From: Chloroflexota bacterium
Lineage (GTDB): Bacteria > Chloroflexota > Anaerolineae > Aggregatilineales > Aggregatilineaceae
Assembly: GCA_016234525.1 (NCBI GenBank)
Contig: JACRBK010000185.1
Coordinates: forward strand, 1-14,358
Reading direction: 5' to 3'
DNA: 14,358 nucleotides
Below are positions 1-7,200 of the stretch, piece after piece. Every line of letters starts with the position of its first letter. Within the stretch, counting starts at the first letter, position 1. A program made the translations under genes and the position numbers. Under the pieces are notes generated by a model that worked only from the letters and a program-made list of their open reading frames with translations, made no database searches and was not told where the DNA came from.

Positions 1-8
1 GCCGCCAC

Positions 9-797
9 CTACAGCCGCCGCAAAAACGACACCAACAACCCCATCAAGCCCAACGCGCCGAGAACTAGAATCGGCAGGACGGGCGGCAGGCCCGTATTGG
101 CAGTGGGTGCGGGATTGGTGCGCGGGACGACCATCGGAGTCGGCGTGGCAGGGGGATAAGTGAAGGTAGGCAGCGATTGGCCGGGCAGCGGCGTAATAAA
201 CTGGCCCGGCTGCGCGGTAAAAAGGCCGGTGGGAGTGATCATGGACTGGGCGGTCAGCGAGGCTATCGCGCCCGGCGTAGAGGTGATCGCGGCGGCGGTT
301 TGCTGGACGGCATACAGCGCCGGGTCAATCGTTGGGACGTTCTCCGGCAAAATCTCCGTGATCATAGTCTCATCACCGAAGGTGTTGACCACGCTGTAAT
401 GCACCCAGCCGATGCCGTTCGGCGAGCCGGGATATTCGATCATGAGCCATTCGTTTTGTCTGCCAAGAATCGTGAATGTCGTACCGGGATCGATCTGCCC
501 GATTGGGGGATCGAACTCCAGGCCCGCGCCGGAACGCACATTCGCGTTCTCAGAGATCGCCTCGGCATACGGACGGCCCGCCGAGGTGGGCGTGCGCGTC
601 GGGGTTTCGGAAGGTGGGCCCGCCGTTGGTGTCGAGGTGGGCATTTGCAGCGGGATCGGGGTAGACGTCGATTGTTGGCTGCGGCGAGAATCAAGATGAT
701 CAACGCGCGGCGCAGCCCAGGCCGCTGATCCCCCTACCCCGATGAACAGAGCCAGCAGGATCACAGCCAGCAGACGATGGCAATCAAACAGACGCAT
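9..797 (-). CDS. Exported SH3b-domain protein with C-terminal membrane anchor
   Basis: A 262-residue exported protein. The reading frame extends to a TTG at 839, but the ATG at 797 is preferred because a GGAGG lies 11-12 bases upstream and the protein then begins directly with a signal peptide (hydrophobic core about residues 9-22, likely cleavage near AWA/AP at 26-30). A Ser/Thr/Pro-rich linker (about 43-75) leads to one bacterial SH3 domain (about 78-142) with the characteristic NVRSGAG motif, a fold that often binds peptidoglycan or other wall polymers. A second TP-rich stretch (about 155-235) ends in TANTG, then a hydrophobic segment (about 237-257) and terminal RRL. This layout resembles a sortase-type sorting signal, but the motif is not LPxTG, so a plain C-terminal membrane anchor is equally likely. 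It is the last gene of the minus-strand cluster, 64 bases after the M23 lipoprotein. The ligand is unknown. Confidence 0.85.
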   Translation of the reverse strand: MRLFDCHRLLAVILLALFIGVGGSAAWAAPRVDHLDSRRSQQSTSTPIPLQMPTSTPTAGPPSETPTRTPTSAGRPYAEAISENANVRSGAGLEFDPPIGQIDPGTTFTILGRQNEWLMIEYPGSPNGIGWVHYSVVNTFGDETMITEILPENVPTIDPALYAVQQTAAAITSTPGAIASLTAQSMITPTGLFTAQPGQFITPLPGQSLPTFTYPPATPTPMVVPRTNPAPTANTGLPPVLPILVLGALGLMGLLVSFLRRL

Positions 798-861
798 GAA
801 AATTAACACCCTCCGGTGAATCTGGAAAACGCGGCGCAAGCATACCGCAAAACCGCCGGAC

Positions 862-2421
862 TCACCAGATCACCTTGTTAAATTCATAGTCGCGCGTCTG
901 TTCCGCCTGCCGATAATTATCTTCGCCGGGGCGAGTCATATACCCCTGGTATTCCTGGTTCTCAAGACCGAACATGGTCCATTCTCCCAGCACGAACGGC
1001 GGGACGGTCACGCCGGGCGCGCAGTCTTCACACACGACCGGAATCCACTCGCCGTTATAACGCCGGGAAATGTGCAGGTGTGTCCCGTTGCTGAATCCAC
1101 CCTGGCACGAAGGATGCGCCAGTTTATCGCCCGCCTGAACCGTCGTTCCTGCCGGGATGCGCTCATAATCATCCATGTGCAGATACACGAGATTCCAGCC
1201 GGTACGTTCGTTGCCGTCGCCATCGAGATCGAGGATGACATAACCCTCGCCGCTGCGTGCGATCACGCCGGGCGCAGCCGCCGTCGCCCAGTTCGGCGAG
1301 ACATAACACGCTCCCTGCGCCAGTTTGATCTCGTCGGGAGGTTCGGGCGGCGCGAAATCGACCGCGCTCCACGCCGATCCGCTGTTATAGGCCCCATGCG
1401 GCCCGCCGGTAAAGACCCATTCTTCGCCTTTGGCAAAGGGCAGCGCCCAGGAAGACTGAGTCAGATCAGAGGGGGTAATCGGCTCAAAAGCGTGCACAAA
1501 CGGATCGCCGAACAGCGCCAGGTAAGTCTGGAAAAAGCCGGTCGGATGCACATCACGCTGCCACTGGGCCGGATCGGTGGTCACGCTGAGCATATATTGG
1601 ACCGCTACTGAACCCGCATTCAGATCGGGGGCATAAAACAGGCGTTGGCCGTCGAGCAGTGTCAGCGTCACTGTGCCGCGATATTTCCAGCCGTAATAGC
1701 CATAATTGAGCGCGTCCGCCGCATCGAGCATCTGTCTCAGCAGCCCTTCGCGCCCTTCTTTGACAATACCCATCGGGTACGCGATCTGCGCGTCGCTCGG
1801 ATAGGGATCATCCAACCAGCCGCCGCGATATTCCAACAGGGCCAGCAGCACGCGCGGGTTGATGCTGTACGAATTGGCGATAAAATCAACGATCTCGACC
1901 CCGCTCCACACTTCCTCATCGACCGTCTCAGAATATGCCTTGAGGAAGCCCTGCCGAAACTTGACCGTCCCCGCCACGCTGAAATTAGTCGCCGTAGGGC
2001 CATACACCAGTTCGCTGTCAGGAATCAGTTTGGCGTTGGGCGTGTTGGGCAGCGATCCGCCGGGGATGGTAAGCAGTTGGCCGACTTCGAGCGTGTTCGG
2101 ATCAATAGTCGTGTTAGCCGCCACGATTTGCTCAATCGTGATGCCGTATAACTGCGCGACAGTCCCCAGGGTATCGCCCGGCTGGACAGAATATAACCCG
2201 CTGTCCTGCTGGACGGCGGGCCGAGTCGGGTTCGGTGTAGGAACCACCGGGGTATCGGTGGGCCGGTTCTGCGTCATCGTCGGGGGAACGATCACATTCC
2301 CCGCCTCGTCATAGAGAGGCGTTGCGGTGATGTAGATCACTTTTGTGCTGCTGCGCGAACACGCCGCCGCCGACAGCAGCAAAATTAGCGCCAGCCCAAC
2401 AGCGCATTTCTTCCAACTCAT
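862..2421 (-). CDS. LysM / M23 metallopeptidase-type lipoprotein
   Basis: A 519-residue predicted lipoprotein that acts outside the membrane on peptidoglycan. Residues 1-21 form a lipoprotein signal ending in the lipobox-like LSAAAC (lipidated Cys21). A short TP-rich linker is followed by a LysM domain (about 76-120, with YSVQPGDTLGTVAQLYG and the VGQLLTIP end), which binds GlcNAc-containing glycans. Residues about 150-310 form a mostly helical region I cannot assign. Residues about 325-455 are an M23 (LytM-like) peptidase domain. Zinc ligands appear to be His342, Asp355 and His450, with His448 and His415 as the other conserved histidines. The first His-to-Asp spacing (13 residues) is longer than the usual four, so activity is likely but not certain. 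Translation is probably coupled to the upstream esterase: the ATG overlaps its TGA, and a GAGG sits seven bases before the start. Likely role: endopeptidase in wall remodelling. Confidence 0.88.
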   Translation of the reverse strand: MSWKKCAVGLALILLLSAAACSRSSTKVIYITATPLYDEAGNVIVPPTMTQNRPTDTPVVPTPNPTRPAVQQDSGLYSVQPGDTLGTVAQLYGITIEQIVAANTTIDPNTLEVGQLLTIPGGSLPNTPNAKLIPDSELVYGPTATNFSVAGTVKFRQGFLKAYSETVDEEVWSGVEIVDFIANSYSINPRVLLALLEYRGGWLDDPYPSDAQIAYPMGIVKEGREGLLRQMLDAADALNYGYYGWKYRGTVTLTLLDGQRLFYAPDLNAGSVAVQYMLSVTTDPAQWQRDVHPTGFFQTYLALFGDPFVHAFEPITPSDLTQSSWALPFAKGEEWVFTGGPHGAYNSGSAWSAVDFAPPEPPDEIKLAQGACYVSPNWATAAAPGVIARSGEGYVILDLDGDGNERTGWNLVYLHMDDYERIPAGTTVQAGDKLAHPSCQGGFSNGTHLHISRRYNGEWIPVVCEDCAPGVTVPPFVLGEWTMFGLENQEYQGYMTRPGEDNYRQAEQTRDYEFNKVIW

Positions 2422-3428
2422 CGCAGCGCCTCATACAAACGGGGCAGCGACTCTTCATAACGATAATGGGTGTCGCGGTGGCCGTCAGGATATTCCTCAA
2501 ATTGATGATGCACGCCCAACGTGCTCAACCGGTGGTGCAGCATCCGCGCCCCGACCTGAAGCTGGTATTCATCGAATTGGCCCGCGTCAATGTAGATAGC
2601 TTTCATCTGGCGCATCGCCTCGATATAACGCGGCATCTCCAATTTGCGCAAAGGATCATGTAGCAGCCAACGCGCCCAGACATCCTCGTTCAGTGCGCCG
2701 GAATGGGGGTCGATGGGCAGATCAAAACGGTTCGGGGCCTGCGGGTTATCGCCAAAGGCTGCTGCCCAACACACCGTCATCACCAGTTCCCAGAAGGTGC
2801 TGTCTTTGGGCCGGATGTCGGGAATATCGCGGATAAACGCATCGACGCCACCATAACGCGCTAACTGCTGGTGCATTTTGCTCAGCGCAGGCAGACAGGT
2901 GTATTCCCAATATAAATCCCCACTCTGGCAGGCAAAAGCGCTGAATAGTTCGGGATGGTGCATCGCCTGGGTGATCGCCCCAAACCCGCCGCTGCTGCGT
3001 CCCATAATACCCCGGTGATCGCGGTGCGGAATCGTGCGGTAGTTCGTGTCTACCATCGGGATCACCTCTTTGATGAGGTAGTCTTCATAACGCCCCATCG
3101 CCGCCGAGTTGATATACTGAGAACCACCAAAGCGTGTCCACATATCGGGCATCACCACGATCAGGTGGCCCATGCGTCCTCGTTTGATCATGTGGTCTAA
3201 CCGGGTGCGGATGTCCACATCCCAGGGCCGCCAATTCATCTGATCCGGCCCGGTATGGCCATGACTCGCCAGCAGATAAACCGTTGGGTAGCGGCGGTCC
3301 GAAATATCATCATGGCCGGGCGGCAGATAGATCGTCATGCGGCGCACATACGGATCGTCGAGGGGGTTATCGAGCAAAATACGACTTTCGAGCATAGGTT
3401 GTTCTATGCGGCTAGGACTATGGACCAC
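2418..3428 (-). CDS. Alpha/beta-hydrolase esterase (putative esterase, EsterD-like family)
   Basis: A 336-residue enzyme of the putative-esterase family (the alpha/beta-hydrolase group that includes esterase D, feruloyl esterases and Ag85-like proteins). The start is GTG at 3428, chosen because AAGGAG lies seven bases before it; the nearby ATG closer to the ribosome site is in another frame and soon stops. No signal peptide is visible, so it is probably cytoplasmic. The nucleophile is Ser145 in GRSSG (143-147), after the strand HRGIM. The probable acid is Asp286 in DAGQFDEY (281-288), and the probable base is His317 in DGHRDTHY (315-322). PTVYLLASHGHTG (48-60) supplies the oxyanion region. 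The substrate cannot be read from the sequence; an ester of a sugar, lipid or phenolic acid is possible. It is the first gene of the cluster and its TGA overlaps the start of the M23 lipoprotein gene. Confidence 0.88.
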   Translation of the reverse strand: MVHSPSRIEQPMLESRILLDNPLDDPYVRRMTIYLPPGHDDISDRRYPTVYLLASHGHTGPDQMNWRPWDVDIRTRLDHMIKRGRMGHLIVVMPDMWTRFGGSQYINSAAMGRYEDYLIKEVIPMVDTNYRTIPHRDHRGIMGRSSGGFGAITQAMHHPELFSAFACQSGDLYWEYTCLPALSKMHQQLARYGGVDAFIRDIPDIRPKDSTFWELVMTVCWAAAFGDNPQAPNRFDLPIDPHSGALNEDVWARWLLHDPLRKLEMPRYIEAMRQMKAIYIDAGQFDEYQLQVGARMLHHRLSTLGVHHQFEEYPDGHRDTHYRYEESLPRLYEALR

Positions 3429-3456
3429 GCTTCATCTCCTTCTTTGCACCCTCTAC

Positions 3457-3485
3457 ATTTTAGCCAAGCACCCCCCGCCCGGCAA
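3457..3485 (-). promoter_or_regulatory. Candidate promoter for the esterase-M23-SH3b cluster
   Basis: Read on the minus strand, TTGCCG (3480-3485) and TAAAAT (3457-3462) are separated by 17 bases, a sigma-70-like arrangement about 30 bases upstream of the GTG start. The spacer is very G-rich. This is a visual match only. Confidence 0.4.
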
Positions 3486-3554
3486 ACCGCAAGAAACAAA
3501 CATCACAAACAGGCGCGAAAAACGGGCGCAAACCGCAAACGCGAGAATTAGGAT

Positions 3555-3583
3555 TTGCAGAACCGGCTTGGTATTATTACTAT
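3555..3583 (+). promoter_or_regulatory. Candidate promoter for the SCP2 gene
   Basis: TTGCAG (3555-3560) and TACTAT (3578-3583) are separated by 17 bases. They lie about 43 bases upstream of the SCP2 start codon, which is preceded by a strong AGGAGG (3611-3616). This is a visual match to a sigma-70 promoter. Confidence 0.45.
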
Positions 3584-3625
3584 AAGGCGATAACAGAGGT
3601 TGCACACACTAGGAGGTAGGGTCTC

Positions 3626-3961
3626 ATGCCCCGTGTAAATACAGTTCAAGAAATTTTTGCCAATATCGGCCAAAATTTTAAGCCTGATAAAGCCGAAGGC
3701 GTTGATGCGATTTTCCAATTTGTTCTCACCGGCGACAACGGCGGAAATTATTGGATCAAAGTGGCGAACAAACAGGCAGATGTTCATGAGGGCGAAAACG
3801 AAGCGCCCACGATGGTGGTCACGGCGACCGCCGATGATTATCTGGCCTTGGTGAACGGCGATCTCAATCCGATGATGGCGTTTATGCAGGGCAAAATTAA
3901 AGTGAAGGGCGAAATGGCCCTGGCACTAAAATTGCAGGCATTGTTCGGGTTGGGCGCGTAA
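3626..3961 (+). CDS. SCP2 sterol/lipid-carrier domain protein
   Basis: A 111-residue protein that is essentially one SCP2 domain, a fold with a hydrophobic tunnel that carries sterols, fatty acids or acyl-CoA; such proteins in bacteria are usually cytoplasmic. Family features are the amphipathic start (VQEIFANIGQNF, 7-18), the central strands around AIFQFVLTGDNGGNYWIKV (28-46), the PTMVVTATADDYLALVNG strand-helix (61-78), and the closing segment PMMAFMQGKIKVKGEMALALKL (82-103), typical of the domain end (GKIKVKGDM-like). Length fits a stand-alone SCP2 protein. The start is supported by AGGAGG nine bases upstream. It stands alone between a divergent esterase gene and a terminator, so no partner is indicated. 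The ligand cannot be inferred. Confidence 0.9.
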   Translation: MPRVNTVQEIFANIGQNFKPDKAEGVDAIFQFVLTGDNGGNYWIKVANKQADVHEGENEAPTMVVTATADDYLALVNGDLNPMMAFMQGKIKVKGEMALALKLQALFGLGA

Positions 3962-3964
3962 GCG

Positions 3965-3999
3965 GAGCTTTCAGCTTTCAGCGTTCAGCCATCAGCTAA
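3965..3999 (+). repeat. Five degenerate 7-bp tandem repeats (CAGCNNN)
   Basis: Directly after the SCP2 stop codon, five consecutive 7-base units read GAGCTTT, CAGCTTT, CAGCGTT, CAGCCAT, CAGCTAA. The invariant core is AGC. The block is non-coding and sits between the stop codon and the terminator hairpin. Confidence 0.7.
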
Positions 4000-4003
4000 A
4001 AAC

Positions 4004-4041
4004 AAACCGGAGCGTAAAGGATTATGCCCCGGTTTTATTTT
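4004..4041 (+). terminator. Rho-independent terminator of the SCP2 gene
   Basis: The arms AAACCGG (4004-4010) and CCGGTTT (4029-4035) can extend inward by GC/GC across one mismatch. They are followed by a T-rich tract (4033-4041, TTTTATTTT). It lies about 43 bases after the SCP2 stop. Confidence 0.7.
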
Positions 4042-4048
4042 ATAACGA

Positions 4049-4179
4049 CCTCACCCCCTCCCCTCTCCGCCAGCAGTGGAGAGGGGAAAAACCGGGCGCA
4101 GCAAACGGCGCCCCTACAAAAACCCAGTCGGCGGCGGTCCCCTCTCCAACTGAGTTGGAGAGGGGGTTAGGGGGTGAGG
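4049..4179. repeat. MITE-like nested palindromic intergenic element
   Basis: A 131-base element bounded by an 11-base perfect inverted repeat, CCTCACCCCCT (4049-4059) and AGGGGGTGAGG (4169-4179). Inside are two strong hairpins: CCCCTCTCC/GGAGAGGGG (4060-4068, 4078-4086) and a 12-base arm palindrome CCCCTCTCCAAC/GTTGGAGAGGGG (4139-4150, 4154-4165) with a three-base loop. There is no open reading frame. The structure suits a short non-autonomous mobile or REP-like repeat; copies elsewhere in the genome cannot be seen from this window. Confidence 0.7.
4094..4117. repeat. Short dispersed repeat, copy A
   Basis: A 24-base imperfect palindrome, beginning GGGCGC and ending GCGCCCCTAC, that matches the copy at 4203-4226 at 18 of 24 positions, with differences in the stem that largely compensate. 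It is embedded in the loop of the larger palindromic element. Confidence 0.55.
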
Positions 4180-4202
4180 CCGCTCTTAAATTGACACCTA
4201 TT

Positions 4203-4226
4203 GGGCAGAGCAAGCCCTGCCCCTAC
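4203..4226. repeat. Short dispersed repeat, copy B
   Basis: The second copy of the repeat at 4094-4117, in the same orientation, beginning GGGCAGAGCAAG and ending CTGCCCCTAC. Its arms GGGCAG and CTGCCC pair as a hairpin. It ends five bases before the stop codon of the large surface protein, so it may also shape the 3' end of that convergent transcript. Confidence 0.55.
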
Positions 4227-4230
4227 AGAC

Positions 4231-7200
4231 TTACCCAGGGATCGGGACGCTCGTCCGGATGCGCTGCAAGATACGCAGGGCCACCAGGTTGCGGTTCGGT
4301 ATCCCATAGGTGTTCAGTTCGGCATCGTTGAGAACATCCCCAACGCCCGACCACGTAAGCTGCAAGTTTCCATCGACGCCTGATGGTGCTGAACTATTGA
4401 TCCGGCGCCAGATATTGAGCAGCGGCACATCATAATCATCCGCCACGCGCGCAATCGCCGTATTATAGGCTTGCAGCGAAGGGTAAGCATCCTGGCTGCC
4501 GGGGATGGTCGTCAGCACCGGGATGCCGCCCTGAGCGATGATCGCCTGGGTGATCGCCTCGATTTGGGCGCTGAACTGATCCATCGGCGTATTGTTCAAT
4601 ACGTCGTTACGGCCTATCACAACGAACACCACTGCCGGGCGATTGACCGTCAGTTCACAATCCAGCGGGGTTTGTCCGGCACACCAGCCCGGATCAGCGC
4701 GAACAGGATCGAGCAGATCGCCCGCGCGCCAGTCGGGATTCGTGCCAAAAGCTCCGCCGCTCTGGAAGCTGTTTCCGCCGGGCGGCAAAATCGCGCTGGT
4801 ATAGTAGAACACCAGATCATTCAACTCACCAGCATCATCCAGGGCGCCAAAGTCGCCCACGCCGTCAGCGAATTCTGCCAGGAACGCGCTGGGAGGCGCA
4901 TCGCCCACCACGCTGAAGACACCGGGATTCACCGGCGACGGCAGCGCCAACCCGTTCGCGTAAATATTACGCACATTATCGAGCAGATCGCCTTCAAAGT
5001 CGGGGATATTGGGTAGATCGTCCAGGTTGATCAGATCGGTGTTATCGGGCGGCGGGGGTGCCGATTCTACGGTTACCGCGAAGGTCGTGCTGGCGGTTCC
5101 GCCCTGCCCGTCTTCGACCGATACCGTGACCGTCGCCGTACCCGCGCCATTCGCCAGCAGGCTGACCGTTCCCAGACCGGGCGAGGAGGCGCTCACCACG
5201 CCGTCATTATCCGAGATCGCCACCGGATTCACCAGCGAGTTGCCATCAGGATCAGAGGCGGTGTAGGTCACATCGCGGGCTTCGCCGATTCCCAGGCTGA
5301 CCGGGGAGATCGGATCAATCGTCGGGTTCTGATTCGCCTGCGCGACCGTCACCGCGAAGGTGGTCGTTGCTGTGCCGCCGCGTCCGTCTTCAACGGATAC
5401 GGTGATCGTCGCAGTGCCTGCGGTCAGGCCGGACAGGTTGATTGTCCCCAGACCCGGCGAGAAGGCGCTCACCACTGCGCCATTATCGGCAAACGCCACC
5501 GGATTCACCAGCGCGTCTCCATCAGGATCAGAGGCGGTATAGGTCACATCGCGGGTTTCGCCGACGCCTAAGGTGAGCGGCGCAATCGGATCAATTGCCG
5601 GGTTGCGATTGGCCTGGGCGACCGTCACTACAAACGTCGTGGTAGCAACTCCGCCCTTTCCGTCTTCAACGGATACCGTGATCGTCGCTGTGCCAGCAAC
5701 CAGTGCCGACAGGTTGACCGTACCCAGGTCGGGCGCGAACACGTTCACTACGGCGCTGTTATCCACCAGCGCGACCGGGTTCACCAGCGCGTCCCCATCA
5801 GGGTCGGAGGCGGTGTAGGTCACATCGCGGGTTTCGCCGATGTTCAGCGTAAGCGGCGGGATCGGATTGATCACCGGGTTGCGGTTGGGCTGGACAACCG
5901 TCACGACAAACGTTGTGCTGCCCACGCCGCCGCGCCCATCTTCGACCGAGACCGTGATGGTCGCTGTACCTGCGGCGGCTGCCGACAGGTTGATCGTGCC
6001 CAGGGCGGGCGAGGATGCCCCTGCCACGCCGTCATTATCCGAGAGGGCCACTGGATTCACCAGCGGATCCCCATCGGCATCAGAAGCCACGTAGAATACC
6101 TCGCGGGTTTCACCGATGTTCAGCGTGACCGGCGGGAGCGGATTGATCACCGGGTTGCGGTTGGGCTGGACGACCGTCACGGCAAACGTTGTGCTGCCCA
6201 CGCCGCCGCGCCCATCTTGCACCGAGACTGTGATATTCGCTGTAACCGGCGCACTCGCTGACAGGCTGATCGTACCCGGTTCGGATACGAACGCACTCAC
6301 GCCGCCGTTATCCGAGAAAGCCACCGCGTTCGTCAGAGTGTCGCCATCAGGATCAGAGGCGGTGTAGGTCACATCGCGGGTTTCGCTTACGTTCATTGTG
6401 AGCGGCGAAATCGGGTTGATCACCGGGATACGGTTGGGCTGGGCGACGATGACCGTAAAGGAGGCCGTCGCCGTTCCGCCGCGCGCATCTTCAACCGATA
6501 CTGTGATCAGTGCCGATCCAGCGGCCACTGCCGACAGATTGACGGTTCCCAGAGCGGGTGAAGAAGCTCCCACCACGCCGGGGTTATCCGACAAAGCCAC
6601 CGGGTTGACCAGCGCATCCCCATCAGGATCAGACGCGGTGTAGACCACGTCGCGCAGTTCGCCTACATTCAGACTCACTGGCGCAAGCCCATTGATCACC
6701 GGGTTGCTGTTCGGGACGGCGGTCGCCGTCGGAGTGATGGTCGGCGTTTCCGTCGGCATCACGGTTGGTGTGGCGGTAAAGGTCGCCGTTTCAGTTGGGG
6801 CTGCCGTCAGAGTCGCGGTTGGGGAAGGCGTCTCTGTGACAGTCTCCGTCGGAATAGGTGTTTCAGTAAAGGTCGCCGTCGGAGTCTCAGTCACCGTCGG
6901 CGTTGGCGTATTGGTGAACGTCGCCGATGGTTCGAGTGTGCCGGTCGCCGTTTCGCTGGGTGTAGACGTGATCGTCGGTGTTTCGGTCGCGGTCGCGGTT
7001 TCCGTCGGCATCTCGGTAAAGGTCGCCGGAGGTGTCGCCGTTTCGGTTGGCATTTCGGTGAAGGTCGGCGGCGGAGTCACCGTAAAGGTCGCGGTTCCGG
7101 TCGGCGTAATGGTGAAGGTTGACGACGGTGCAAGCGAGCCGGTCGGAGTCAGACTTGGCGTCAAGGTGATACTCGGCGTCTGAGTCACGGTGGCGGTGAG

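Noticed and set aside
1072..2151. Two long plus-strand frames (179 and 168 codons) opposite the M23 lipoprotein
   Set aside because: They are antisense shadows of a gene with LysM and M23 motifs, with Arg/Ala-rich content and no recognisable domain.
5009..6643. A series of plus-strand frames of about 80 codons at regular intervals
   Set aside because: They recur every 276 bases because they lie opposite the six tandem repeats; they are shadows, not a gene family.
6692..7183. A 163-codon plus-strand frame made almost entirely of Val and Gly with Ser, Ala and Lys
   Set aside because: It is the complement of the repetitive Thr/Pro-coding linker of the surface lipoprotein. Its composition comes from the repeat, and it has no convincing ribosome site.
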